Shown: positions 7,467 through 15,404 of the stretch, piece after piece | Layout of the letters: the number at the start of each line of letters is the position of its first letter | Numbering within the stretch: the first letter of the stretch is position 1 | Source: Flavobacterium faecale | GTDB lineage: Bacteria; Bacteroidota; Bacteroidia; Flavobacteriales; Flavobacteriaceae | Assembly: GCF_003076455.1 (NCBI RefSeq) | Contig: NZ_CP020918.1 | Location: 1,116,001-1,180,000 of the forward strand | DNA length: 64,000 bases | Direction of reading: 5' to 3' | Made by a program: the position numbers and the translations under genes | Notes under the pieces: model-generated | What the model was told of the DNA's origin: nothing | Seen by the model: the letters and a program-made list of their open reading frames with translations, nothing else | Databases searched by the model: none

Positions 7467-7760
7467 ATGAATATAGTCTACATTCTTTTTTCAGAAAAAC
7501 TAAATAAGTTTTATACTGGGTTCACGGAGAATCTACAGGAAAGATTGTTATTTCATCAAAATGCTGAATCTAGGAAGTTCACTTATAATGCAGATGATTG
7601 GTCTGTGTTCTTAACCATTGAATGTGTCTCAAAATCACAAGGTTTAAAGATTGAAGCTCACATAAAATCAATGAAAAGTCAGGTTTACATTCGAAATTTA
7701 AAACTATACCCTGAAATGATTGAAAAACTACAAAAAAAATATTCTGACTTTCAGTCTTAA
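7467..7760 (+). CDS. Small GIY-YIG nuclease-family protein, copy 2
   Basis: 97 residues, almost identical to the copy at 3658-3945, with the same GIY-YIG residues Tyr5, Tyr17, Arg26, His30 and Glu63. It appears to keep the original C-terminus (K-K-Y-S-D-F-Q-S) followed at once by a strong terminator. Upstream sequence back to the IS end also matches that of copy 1, so [tRNA-like unit - terminator - GIY-YIG] was duplicated as a block before the IS elements landed. The biological role of such stand-alone GIY-YIG proteins is unknown; a DNA-nicking function is only an inference from the family. Confidence 0.82.
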   Translation: MNIVYILFSEKLNKFYTGFTENLQERLLFHQNAESRKFTYNADDWSVFLTIECVSKSQGLKIEAHIKSMKSQVYIRNLKLYPEMIEKLQKKYSDFQS

Positions 7761-7800
7761 CGAAAAAAGCCATTCAATTTCTTGAATGGCTTTTTTCGTT
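7759..7800 (+). terminator. Strong terminator after GIY-YIG copy 2
   Basis: A perfect 19-bp stem (7759-7777 with 7782-7800) around a TTTC loop, with A and T tracts on both sides, so it could work in both directions. Confidence 0.85.
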
Positions 7801-7835
7801 ATAATCAGTTATAAATGTAATTTAGAATTTCGGTT

Positions 7836-8237
7836 TTACTGGTGCAGCACAATCCATTTTTTGTCACTGTTTAGTTGAAAAGTACCTAGGTGCTCTTTAT
7901 TCCACTCCGTAGGTCCAATTAGTGATAAAAAATTGACACCCTTATCATCTCTGTATAAATGATAAATTTCGCCTACAATCGGTTCAAACGAAAATTTTGC
8001 ATTATAAACCAATTCGTTCCATTCATACTCCTCGATTAGTTTTTGATATTGCATTTTGAGTTCGGCAAATTTGCTTTCAAATTCTTTATTTACATTGCTC
8101 ACACCTCTGCTCTTCCACGACACAATATCATCTACCCTTATCACAGGCGCACCTACATTGGTTGCGTACGGTAGTAGATTAGCGTTATATCCTTCCTCGT
8201 CTGAAAACACAATGTTATCGGGTTTTTTACTTTCCAT
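7836..8237 (-). CDS. DUF2452 domain-containing protein
   Basis: 133 residues from MESKKPDNIV. The longer frame to 8351 adds 38 residues unlike the family, so the internal ATG is preferred. The sequence K-P-D-N-I-V-F-S-D-E-E-G-Y-N-A followed by L-L-P-Y-A-T-N-V-G-A-P matches the DUF2452 family of small, probably cytoplasmic Bacteroidota proteins. The middle is a charged helix (about 55-80), and the end is beta-rich with S-L-I-G-P-T-E-W. No signal peptide or membrane segment is seen. Function unknown; neighbours give no clear hint. Confidence 0.75.
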   Translation of the reverse strand: MESKKPDNIVFSDEEGYNANLLPYATNVGAPVIRVDDIVSWKSRGVSNVNKEFESKFAELKMQYQKLIEEYEWNELVYNAKFSFEPIVGEIYHLYRDDKGVNFLSLIGPTEWNKEHLGTFQLNSDKKWIVLHQ

Positions 8238-8426
8238 GGTAATTATTTTATAAAACTGCGCTACTTGATCACCTTCAAAAAATTTGTATTGTACAGATGA
8301 AAAGCAAAATCTTAGTTTTTTGTTTATTGTTTTTACCACAAAGTTAAACAAAAAAGAGAATCATCCGCATGTTGACACCATATTTCAGTTTTTTATGATA
8401 TAAATTTAAGCTTTTTCCAAAAATAA

Positions 8427-8462
8427 CCCCACAACAATCCTATTGTTAGAACTGTTGTGGGG
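8427..8462. terminator. Hairpin between DinB-like and DUF2452 genes
   Basis: CCCCACAAC at 8427-8435 pairs with GTTGTGGGG at 8454-8462. It lies just past the DinB-like stop on the minus strand. Confidence 0.5.
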
Positions 8463-8483
8463 CCGTAGATTGAAAAATTCTGC

Positions 8484-8939
8484 TTATACCAATTTCTTCA
8501 AGCGCATCATAATTCCTATGTGCATCCCTTCGTGAAAAACATTGAAACTAAAAGCATCAGCAATATCTTTGATCACAAAACCCGTTGAGGTTGGATATTC
8601 ATCATAGTTAGCAAACAATCCGTTAGCAAAGTCTATTTCAGTTTGTGCAAGTGTGCTGGTAAGCAAACTTTTAATTTCAGCAACCTCTTCGGCCGTAGCA
8701 GGAGCAGTAACTTCAGTCCCTTTTTTATATCGTTCTACCAACGCATCAGAAACCAATATTGGTACGCCAGCAAATTTATAAACCAACAATTGTTGTGTAA
8801 CCACCATGTGTGCAATATTCCAAATTAAATTATTGCGATATCCGTCTGGAATCGCGTTTAATTGCTCCAGCGTAAAATGATCCATAAACTGTCCGGCTAA
8901 ATTTCGTTGTATTTTAGAAACTTCAAATATTGATTCCAT
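8484..8939 (-). CDS. DinB-family protein
   Basis: 151 residues forming the four-helix DinB/YfiT-like fold. The metal-ligand pattern is present: His near residue 44 in W-N-I-A-H-M, and H-E-G-M-H near 136-140 in the last helix. Family members bind a divalent metal, and several are thiol-dependent S-transferases (bacillithiol, mycothiol), while many remain uncharacterised. No export signal is seen, so it should act in the cytoplasm. It stands alone, convergent with nothing close and divergent from the ArsC-like gene 75 bp away. Confidence 0.8.
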   Translation of the reverse strand: MESIFEVSKIQRNLAGQFMDHFTLEQLNAIPDGYRNNLIWNIAHMVVTQQLLVYKFAGVPILVSDALVERYKKGTEVTAPATAEEVAEIKSLLTSTLAQTEIDFANGLFANYDEYPTSTGFVIKDIADAFSFNVFHEGMHIGIMMRLKKLV

Positions 8940-9014
8940 CTTTTTAATTTTTTGCTAAAAATACACAATTTGCGCCTGAAATAAAGTTACTTTGCATCTA
9001 GAAATTATACCATC

Positions 9015-9371
9015 ATGAACAAAATATACTATTTAGCTAGTTGCGACACTTGTAGAAAAATCATCAAAGCCCTACCAAAAAACCTTGAATTGGCTTACCA
9101 TGACATCAAACAAGATCCAATAACCGAGGTAGAGTTAGAGCAATTGCACCAATTAGCAGGCAGCTACGAAGCCCTTTTTAGTAAAAAAGCAGTTTTATAC
9201 AAAACTTTAAACCTAAAGGACAAAACCCTAACCGAAGAAGATTATAAAAAGTACCTCTTAGAACATTATACCTTTTTGAGTCGTCCGGTTTTTGTCATCG
9301 GTGACGAAATTTTCATAGGCAACACGCAACCAAACATCCTGAAATTGCACAAAAAATTAGGATTAGTATAG
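9015..9371 (+). CDS. ArsC/Spx-family thioredoxin-fold protein
   Basis: 118 residues with N-terminal C-D-T-C at 10-13, followed by R-K, the helix pattern of arsenate reductase-like (ArsC/YffB/Spx) proteins, and a late F-L-S-R-P-V-F-V-I-G-D segment holding the cis-Pro and Arg typical of this fold. Family members reduce arsenate with glutathione or glutaredoxin or act as redox-sensing regulators. There is no arsenic resistance gene nearby, so the arsenate role is not supported by context and a general thiol-redox role is as likely. Divergent from the DinB-like gene. Confidence 0.8.
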   Translation: MNKIYYLASCDTCRKIIKALPKNLELAYHDIKQDPITEVELEQLHQLAGSYEALFSKKAVLYKTLNLKDKTLTEEDYKKYLLEHYTFLSRPVFVIGDEIFIGNTQPNILKLHKKLGLV

Positions 9372-9390
9372 TCAAGCATTATCTTTATTA

Positions 9391-9505
9391 GGGCGTGTCA
9401 GCAGTAAAAAAAGGGGCTTTATCTTGCATGCGCTCATAAAGCCCCTTTTCCTACTGCTGTCAGGCTATCCATGCTACTTCGGTAGCTTATTCCTATCCTT
9501 CACGC
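9391..9505 (+). ncRNA. Structured intergenic element, copy 1 (GGGCGTG...CACGC)
   Basis: Starts GGGCGTG and ends CACGC, which pair to close the element. Inside are CAGCAGT/ACTGCTG extended by GGGGCTTTAT/ATAAAGCCCC, and a second hairpin GCTAC-TTCG-GTAGC. Three further copies occur at 28673-28774, 34410-34524 and 36506-36616, with conserved ends but changed arms. It may be the Bacteroidota Flavo-1 RNA or a mobile palindromic repeat; I cannot confirm which. Confidence 0.5.
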
Positions 9506-9517
9506 GAAACTTCAATC

Positions 9518-9870
9518 GTGAGAAATATTTTTGATTTAAAATCAACGATTAACGATTTCAGATTTTACAGGATTAACAAAACGATTTCGGTAAAGAACAT
9601 CGTTAATCAAAAATCTAAAATCATTTTTTCCTCCAACACTTATATGAGCTTACATATTTATATGTTTTTAACTTTTATGTACTTTAGCATAGGAAAAACT
9701 TATATGGCTTATATGGTGAAAAAATGCTGGGCACAGTTTCTAAATAACATTTAAAGTTATTTTCGATTAAAGACCAACAATTAACGATTTCAGATTTGTT
9801 GGAAACAGAAAAACGATTATCGTACACAACATCGTTAATCAAAAATCGTTAATCAAAAATCTTAAATTTC
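9518..9870. repeat. AT-rich repeat region with inverted GATTAACGAT arms (no gene seen)
   Basis: Two related units, about 9538-9626 and 9764-9870. Each contains ATTAACGATTTCAGATTT followed about 50 bases later by ATCGTTAATCAAAAATC, so each can fold on itself. A weaker relative is at about 47070-47160. The 671-bp gap between the ArsC-like gene and yicC holds only this, the structured element above and the yicC promoter. The open frame across it has no coding character. Confidence 0.5.
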
Positions 9871-10015
9871 CTTTTTTTCCAATGCTTATATGTTCTTTCA
9901 TTTCTTATCTGTTTTAAAAATTCAGCGCTAGTGCAATAAACAATACTTAAATGGTTAATAAACTCCCCGTTTCCTCTCAGAATCTCTTGATAACCATTCA
10001 AAAAAACTTTTTCCG

Positions 10016-10023
10016 TATATTTG
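10016..10023 (+). promoter_or_regulatory. Candidate -7 element for yicC
   Basis: TATATTTG fits TAnnTTTG, 20 nt before the yicC ATG. The upstream -33 partner is unclear, so the match is partial. Confidence 0.4.
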
Positions 10024-10042
10024 ACCATTCTTAGAAAATAGT

Positions 10043-10903
10043 ATGATACAATCAATGACGGGTTTTGGTAAAGCAACTTTGCAATTACCAACCAAAAAAG
10101 TTACCGTAGAGGTAAAATCACTTAATAGCAAAGGCCTAGACCTAAACACTCGAATGCCTTCTTTATATCGCGAAATGGAATTGGGCCTTCGTACCCAACT
10201 AGCGACAAAACTGGAAAGAGGAAAAGTAGATTTTTCTATTTTTATCGAAAGTACTGCTGAACAAACATCGACTAAAGTTAACGTACCAATTGTAAAAGCT
10301 TATATCGGTCAATTACGTGAAGTATATCCTGAGGCTGACGAAACCGAATTGATGAAGATGGCTGTGCGCATGCCTGACACCATGAAAACGGAAAGAGAAG
10401 AAATTGACCCAACCGAATGGTCGAAAATTCAGGTTGTCATTGAAGAGGCAGTTCAAAATATTTTGAATTTCCGACAAGATGAAGGAATGTCATTAGAAAG
10501 AGAATTTCAATTGCGAATTGGAAACATTCGTCAGTATATGGAAGAGGCGCTAGCGTTGGAGCCAGAAAGAGTACAAGCGATCAAAGACCGTTTACAAACT
10601 GCTATTGCAGAACTAAAAGTGAATGTAGACGAAAATCGTTTTGAACAAGAACTTATTTATTACCTAGAGAAACTAGATATTACTGAAGAAAAGGTTCGTT
10701 TGACCAACCACTTGGATTATTTTTTAGAAACTATTAAAGGAACTGAAGCCAATGGTAGAAAACTAGGTTTCATTACCCAAGAAATGGGAAGAGAAATCAA
10801 TACCATGGGGTCTAAATCCAACCACGCACAAATGCAAAAGTTGGTCGTACAGATGAAAGACGAATTGGAAAAAATTAAAGAACAGGTATTAAACGTATTG
10901 TAA
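10043..10903 (+). CDS. YicC/YloC-family endoribonuclease
   Basis: 286 residues, full length for the family. It opens with M-I-Q-S-M-T-G-F-G-K, the hallmark of YicC proteins, then V-E-V-K-S-L-N-S-K-G-L-D. The C-terminal half carries E-K-L-D-I-T-E-E-K-V-R-L-x-x-H-L and the final G-R-K-L-G-F-I-T-Q-E-M-G-R-E-I-N-T-M-G-S-K motif (DUF1732). E. coli YicC is a metal-dependent endoribonuclease implicated in sRNA decay. It is followed 97 bp later by gmk on the same strand, an arrangement common in many bacteria, so the two may be cotranscribed. Confidence 0.92.
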   Translation: MIQSMTGFGKATLQLPTKKVTVEVKSLNSKGLDLNTRMPSLYREMELGLRTQLATKLERGKVDFSIFIESTAEQTSTKVNVPIVKAYIGQLREVYPEADETELMKMAVRMPDTMKTEREEIDPTEWSKIQVVIEEAVQNILNFRQDEGMSLEREFQLRIGNIRQYMEEALALEPERVQAIKDRLQTAIAELKVNVDENRFEQELIYYLEKLDITEEKVRLTNHLDYFLETIKGTEANGRKLGFITQEMGREINTMGSKSNHAQMQKLVVQMKDELEKIKEQVLNVL

Positions 10904-11000
10904 TCCTCAAAAATGCCGAAAGCAAATTTGGAGGAGAATAAACTGAATTATTTTTTTAACACAAATACATGTCTCTCGTTTGGGGAGGCTAGAAGGGACT

Positions 11001-11573
11001 ATGAAAACAGGAAAATTGATCGTATTCTCAGCACCATCAGGGTCTGGAAAAACCACTATTGTTAGACATTTATTAAAACAAGAGGAACTAAATCTTGAAT
11101 TTTCGATCTCAGCAGCCACACGTGAAGCACGCGGGGAAGAGGTGAGCGGAAAAGATTATTATTTCATGTCTCTAGACCAGTTCAAAACCCATATCAAAGG
11201 TGAGGACTTTGTAGAATGGGAAGAGGTATACCGCGATAATTTTTACGGAACCTTAAAAAGTGAAGTTGAGCGTATCTGGGCATTAGGAAAAAACGTGATT
11301 TTTGATATAGATGTTGCGGGCGGATTAAGAATTAAATCTAAATTTCCTGAAGAAACGCTTGCTGTTTTTGTAAAACCACCAAGTGTTGACGAATTGAAAC
11401 GAAGACTTAAAGAACGCTCTACCGAAAGTGATGACAAAATCAATATGCGTATCGCCAAAGCACACGTAGAGCTTGCCACGGCACCACAATTTGATGTCGT
11501 AATCAAAAATTATGATTTAAGCGAAGCCTTAATTGAGGCACATCAATTGGTAAAAGATTTTATTTCAAAATAA
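11001..11573 (+). CDS. gmk: Guanylate kinase
   Basis: 190 residues from MKTGKLIVFS; an ATG seven codons upstream is in frame, but the family starts here. It phosphorylates GMP to GDP with ATP in the cytoplasm. The P-loop S-A-P-S-G-S-G-K-T-T is at 10-19. The GMP-binding region S-A-A-T-R-E-A-R-G-E-E-V-S-G-K-D-Y-Y-F follows, then F-V-E-W-E-E-V-Y-x-x-x-Y/F-Y-G-T-L and the second nucleotide-site strand N-V-I-F-D-I-D-V-A-G-G. It lies between yicC and nadD on the same strand. Confidence 0.96.
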   Translation: MKTGKLIVFSAPSGSGKTTIVRHLLKQEELNLEFSISAATREARGEEVSGKDYYFMSLDQFKTHIKGEDFVEWEEVYRDNFYGTLKSEVERIWALGKNVIFDIDVAGGLRIKSKFPEETLAVFVKPPSVDELKRRLKERSTESDDKINMRIAKAHVELATAPQFDVVIKNYDLSEALIEAHQLVKDFISK

Positions 11574-11900
11574 ACATCAAACTTGCTAGGAGCTACCTTT
11601 TTGAAGGTTTTAGTGCTTTTTCATAGAGTTGTTTTTTAACTTTGGATGGTGGTTTTGTTATATTTCGATTCAAAATAAGGTGAAACTAGCCATGTTATTC
11701 GCAAAAACGTTACATAAAAAATTTCGTAATCGCTTTTTAACAGATGATTTTTTATAAGTTTGATATTAATGAGTTGTTGATCTCAGAAAAGTCAACTGTC
11801 AGAAAACCTAAAATTATATTTTAAGTAAATTTGCACACAACTTTAGAGTAGTTTAAAACTTGCCTCAGAACACTGTAATCTTAACCAAAAGTAAATCACA
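11574..11900. other. Intergenic stretch between gmk and nadD
   Basis: 327 bp without a gene. It holds a small hairpin (ACCTT-TTTG-AAGGT at 11595-11608) after gmk, the 11-mer TGCTAGGAGCT at about 11584, which recurs after nadD near 12598, and a -7-like TAAATTTG at 11826-11833 that may drive nadD. Nothing else is evident. Confidence 0.5.
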
Positions 11901-12512
11901 ATGAAAATAGGACTTTATTTCGGAACCTTCAATCCCATTCACGCAGGACATTTGATCATTGCCAACCACATGGTAGAGCATACAGATTTGGATCAAGTAT
12001 GGATGGTAGTTACGCCACACAATCCTTTAAAGAAAAAATCTTCGTTGCTTGACGATTACCACCGTTTACACATGGTGCATTTGGCAACCGAAAATTATCC
12101 AAAATTAAAAGCTTCAGATATTGAGTTCAAACTTCCACAGCCCAATTATACTACACATACATTAACGTACCTAGAGGAGAAGTATGCAAACTATGAGTTT
12201 GCACTAATCATGGGTGAAGACAATCTTAACTCTTTGCATAAGTGGAAAAATTATGAAGTAATTCTTAAAAATTACTCTTTATACGTTTACCCTAGATTAG
12301 AAACCAAAGACGTGGTTGCAGATGGTGTGGTAAATGGTACTGATAAGTTTGACTATAAAAATAACCCGAAAATTAAAATGATTGACGCTCCGGTTGTAGA
12401 GATTTCTTCAACTTTTATTCGAGAAAACATCAAAAGCAATAAAAACGTTCAACCACTTTTATCTCCAAAAGTTTGGGAGTACATTGATCATAATCTGTTT
12501 TATAAAAAGTAG
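11901..12512 (+). CDS. nadD: Nicotinate-nucleotide adenylyltransferase
   Basis: 203 residues. It adenylates nicotinate mononucleotide to deamido-NAD in NAD synthesis. The nucleotidyltransferase signature G-T-F-N-P-I-H-A-G-H is at 8-17, followed by the substrate-site segment V-V-T-P-H-N-P-L-K-K-K. The late motif V-E-I-S-S-T-F-I-R replaces the usual I-S-S-T-x-I-R. No fusion partner is present and the length is normal. Same strand as gmk, separated by 327 bp that include a possible promoter, so it need not share the gmk transcript. Confidence 0.95.
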   Translation: MKIGLYFGTFNPIHAGHLIIANHMVEHTDLDQVWMVVTPHNPLKKKSSLLDDYHRLHMVHLATENYPKLKASDIEFKLPQPNYTTHTLTYLEEKYANYEFALIMGEDNLNSLHKWKNYEVILKNYSLYVYPRLETKDVVADGVVNGTDKFDYKNNPKIKMIDAPVVEISSTFIRENIKSNKNVQPLLSPKVWEYIDHNLFYKK

Positions 12513-12621
12513 GTAGTTTTGTAGTTCGAACTATTTTTTGTACGTTTAACGTAGTTGTTTCCAAAAACAGTACCCATTTCATGTGAAATTTTGATCTGCT
12601 AGGAGCTTTATGTGATCTTCA

Positions 12622-12648
12622 ATTAAGAGCATTAAGAGCATTAATAGC
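12622..12648. repeat. Three tandem 9-bp repeats upstream of the PAS-LuxR gene
   Basis: ATTAAGAGC, ATTAAGAGC, ATTAATAGC in direct succession, about 97 bp before the start codon. Confidence 0.7.
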
Positions 12649-12744
12649 GGTGACTTTATTTTATGCTATTCAATCTTACTTTTATAAAAGTGTTAGATTA
12701 TAGTTAAGGATTTGAGGGACAACGAAACTTATAGATATTTCGCT

Positions 12745-13521
12745 ATGGAACTTTTACAATACGACGACATGAAAAAAACTTGGCACGAACTCGCCAAGTA
12801 TACAGACGAAGAAATGGATTCTGATTTTAAATTGGAACTATATCGCAAACTACAAAACATTTTTCACGTAGGAGATTTTTACTATTACATTATAAACTTT
12901 GGAACTGTTCAAGTAGAATGGATAAGTACTGATGTTACACGTGTATTGGGTGTAGCGCATAAAGAAGATTTTAATTTAGAATTCCTTTTCGAAAATATCC
13001 ATCCAGATGACAAAGATCGTTTTGTAACCTATGAACGAAAAGCAATCAGCTTTTTTAATGATTTAGAACCATCAAAGGTTTTGAATTATAAATTAAGTTA
13101 TGATTATCGCGTACAAAAAGCAGATGGGACTTATATCTGGATATTGATGCAATGTGTTCCTATTCAAAGCAATGATGAAGGAGATTTGATTCGTGTTCTA
13201 GACATCCATACAGATATTTCACACCTCAAAACAGACAACCAACCTTCGGGATTGTCATTTTTAGGTTTAAACGGCGAACCCTCTTTTATCAATGTTTCTG
13301 TTGAAGATACTTTTTTTCAAGTCTCAAAACAACTGTTCACACCACGTGAAAAAGAAGTTATCAAACTCACCATAGAGGGGAACAAAAGTCCAAAAGTTGC
13401 GGATATATTAATGATTTCGATTCATACGGTACACACGCACCGTAAAAACATTATGAAGAAATCTAATTGTAAAAACTGGGTCGAATTTTCGTCTAAGGCA
13501 ATTGCAAACGGATGGGTGTAG
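12745..13521 (+). CDS. LuxR-family regulator with an N-terminal PAS domain
   Basis: 258 residues from MELLQYDDMK; a TTG start 11 codons upstream is possible but less likely. Residues about 45-160 form a PAS fold with the PAS_3 features N-I-H-P-D-D-K-x-R-F and the closing D-G-T-Y-I-W-I-L-M-Q-C-V-P-I-Q. The last 65 residues are a LuxR/GerE helix-turn-helix: F-T-P-R-E-K-E-V-I-K-L, then I-S-I-H-T-V-H-T-H-R-K-N-I-M-K-K. It should bind DNA in response to a cytoplasmic signal sensed by the PAS domain. No receiver or membrane segment is present, so it is not a classical response regulator. Ligand and targets are unknown. Confidence 0.85.
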   Translation: MELLQYDDMKKTWHELAKYTDEEMDSDFKLELYRKLQNIFHVGDFYYYIINFGTVQVEWISTDVTRVLGVAHKEDFNLEFLFENIHPDDKDRFVTYERKAISFFNDLEPSKVLNYKLSYDYRVQKADGTYIWILMQCVPIQSNDEGDLIRVLDIHTDISHLKTDNQPSGLSFLGLNGEPSFINVSVEDTFFQVSKQLFTPREKEVIKLTIEGNKSPKVADILMISIHTVHTHRKNIMKKSNCKNWVEFSSKAIANGWV

Positions 13522-13554
13522 CCACAAAATAAGTATTTGTCAAAGTTTATGCTC

Positions 13555-14454
13555 TTAGTTTGCTACTATTTGCTGCACCGTTGCTGTGATTTCATCCAAT
13601 AAGCCATCAAAATTGTTGTTCTTTCTGCTCATAACATAAACAGGAGTTTCTGGCATTTTTTGGCTGTCCCATAATAATTGAACCTTTTTCTCTTCCAAAT
13701 ACGATTTTGCATTGCAACTCCAAGTAATTCCTACGCCACTGTTCTTAGCCAACGATGCAACCATTTCAGACTCTGACGGAATAATGTAATTTGCAATAAT
13801 GGTAGGTCTCTTTTTATCGAAAACATACAACCAAAAAAGCTTTACATGCGGGATGCGTGCATCATAGGTGAACCAGCGTTGCTCGTTTAGCCATGCTTCT
13901 ATAGCATTATCATCTTTATTATGTATGTGTTTTTGAATGATTGTGAGGTCAATGTCGTTTGAGGCGATAATCACAGGTTTTATAGTACCTGCTAGTTGGT
14001 GGATGGTATCAAAGGTGTCCACTTTTTTGGTCATAATAGCAAAGTCTATTTTTTTTGAATTTACCAATTCAAATAGCGTGTCGTCCTCTTCAAAATGGAA
14101 ATCAATATAGTCAAATTGTTGAATTAATGCGCTACCTATACTGTTGTAAAGGTGTTTTGATATCCCGAGGGATATCAAACGTATAGCATTAAAGGCTTTC
14201 GATCTAAAATTGTTTTCTACATTTTCTAATCGATCCAAGGCTTCAATGATAAGATTATTGAGCATGTTGGCATACTCTGTAGGATCAACCCCTTTCGATT
14301 TACGATTAAATAATTTGTAACCAACATGCGCTTCTAGCATGCCAATTTGCTGGCTAACTGCTGGTTGACTGATAAACAGTTCTTTGGCTGCCAAAGAGAA
14401 GTTTCTGTTTTTATAAACCGACTTAAATGTACGGTACCATTCTAAATTGACCAT
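13555..14454 (-). CDS. LysR-family transcriptional regulator
   Basis: 299 residues. The N-terminal winged helix-turn-helix (about 4-61) shows F-S-L-A-A-K-E-L-F-I-S-Q-P-A-V-S-Q-Q-I and L-E-x-x-V-G-Y-K-L-F-N-R, followed by the linker helix and a periplasmic-binding-protein-like effector domain from about residue 90. It is transcribed divergently from the DJ-1/PfpI and YqhD-like genes across a 178-bp gap, the standard arrangement for LysR proteins controlling the neighbouring operon. The likely role, regulation of an aldehyde or redox stress response, is inferred only from these neighbours. Confidence 0.9.
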   Translation of the reverse strand: MVNLEWYRTFKSVYKNRNFSLAAKELFISQPAVSQQIGMLEAHVGYKLFNRKSKGVDPTEYANMLNNLIIEALDRLENVENNFRSKAFNAIRLISLGISKHLYNSIGSALIQQFDYIDFHFEEDDTLFELVNSKKIDFAIMTKKVDTFDTIHQLAGTIKPVIIASNDIDLTIIQKHIHNKDDNAIEAWLNEQRWFTYDARIPHVKLFWLYVFDKKRPTIIANYIIPSESEMVASLAKNSGVGITWSCNAKSYLEEKKVQLLWDSQKMPETPVYVMSRKNNNFDGLLDEITATVQQIVAN

Positions 14455-14474
14455 GATATAAATTTACTTATCAC

Positions 14475-14524
14475 AAACATAATTTAAATTATTTTAACTA
14501 ATAACACAAATTGCGTAAATTTGT
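14475..14524. promoter_or_regulatory. Divergent promoters of lysR and the DJ-1/YqhD operon
   Basis: TAAATTTG at 14517-14524 on the plus strand and TATGTTTG (complement of 14475-14482) on the minus strand both match TAnnTTTG. They face away from each other, toward the DJ-1 gene and the LysR gene. The 34 bp between them is the natural place for LysR binding. Confidence 0.5.
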
Positions 14525-14632
14525 ATCATCAATTAGAAACAAGTGTCAAAAAAGCGAAAGTTTGGTCGCGCACACTGAGGAAGCTTTTACTTGTTTTTAT
14601 TGATGATTGAAAACAATTACAGAATAAATAAA

Positions 14633-15403
14633 ATGAAAAAAATAAAATTAGTTGCCATCGTTTTAGTAATGGCAAGTTCATTAAGTCTAACTGCTCAAAA
14701 AGCAAAAAATAAAAACATGAAAAAAGTATTATTCGTTTTAACTAGTCATTCAGATTTAGGAAACACAGGAGAAAAAACAGGATTTTGGGTTGAAGAGTTT
14801 GCAGCACCGTATTATGAATTAGCAGACAAAGGAGTAGAAATTGAAATCGCTACACCATTAGGAGGTCAACCACCAATTGATCCAAAAAGTGCTGATGCAT
14901 CATTTGCTACAGAAGACACAAAAAGATTTGACAAAGACACTGCATTGCAAACTAAATTAAGCAAAACGCATAAATTGGCAGATGTAAAAGAGTCTGATTA
15001 TGACGCAGTATTTTATCCAGGTGGTCACGGTCCATTATGGGATTTAGCTACAGATAAAAATTCAAGCGCATTAATTGAATCTTTCTACACAAATAATAAA
15101 CCAGTTGCATTTGTATGTCACTCACCAGCAGTGTTGAAAGATGTAAAAGTAAAGGGTGAATTTTTGGTGAAAGGTAAAAAAGTTACTGGTTTCTCAAACA
15201 CGGAAGAAGCTGCTGTTGGATTGACAGATGTGGTTCCTTTTTTATTAGAAGATGCTTTACAAGCAAATGGAGCAACTTATTCTAAAGGTGAAGATTGGAA
15301 TCCTTATGCTGTTGTAGACGGTTTATTAATCACAGGTCAAAACCCAGCTTCGTCAAAATTAGTTGCTGAGAAATTATTAGACCAATTAAACGCAAAAAAA
15401 TAA
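14633..15403 (+). CDS. DJ-1/PfpI-family protein with a predicted signal peptide
   Basis: 256 residues from MKKIKLVAIV, giving a clear Sec signal peptide (hydrophobic core 5-20, probable cleavage near T-A-Q). The mature part is a DJ-1/PfpI domain of the Hsp31 type: V-L-F-V-L-T-S-H, G-F-W-V-E-E-F with the active-site Glu, D-A-V-F-Y-P-G-G-H-G and the nucleophile elbow A-F-V-C-H-S-P-A-V-L with the reactive Cys. Family members act as glyoxalases, deglycases or chaperones. A second Met at residue 29 (M-K-K-V-L-F-V-L) is exactly where cytoplasmic relatives begin, so a shorter cytoplasmic form is possible. The YqhD-like gene starts one base after this stop codon. Confidence 0.85.
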   Translation: MKKIKLVAIVLVMASSLSLTAQKAKNKNMKKVLFVLTSHSDLGNTGEKTGFWVEEFAAPYYELADKGVEIEIATPLGGQPPIDPKSADASFATEDTKRFDKDTALQTKLSKTHKLADVKESDYDAVFYPGGHGPLWDLATDKNSSALIESFYTNNKPVAFVCHSPAVLKDVKVKGEFLVKGKKVTGFSNTEEAAVGLTDVVPFLLEDALQANGATYSKGEDWNPYAVVDGLLITGQNPASSKLVAEKLLDQLNAKK

Positions 15404-15404
15404 G

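Noticed and set aside
8238-8351. 38-residue N-terminal extension of the DUF2452 protein
   Set aside because: The family begins at M-E-S-K-K-P-D-N; the extra residues look like translated intergenic DNA.
9015-9371. Arsenic resistance operon
   Set aside because: The ArsC-like gene has no ars regulator, efflux pump or second ars gene next to it, and the same fold is used by Spx/YffB proteins.
9518-9754. Open frame of 78 codons in the gap before yicC
   Set aside because: It runs through repeated foldback sequence, has no domain or initiation context, and its composition is non-coding.
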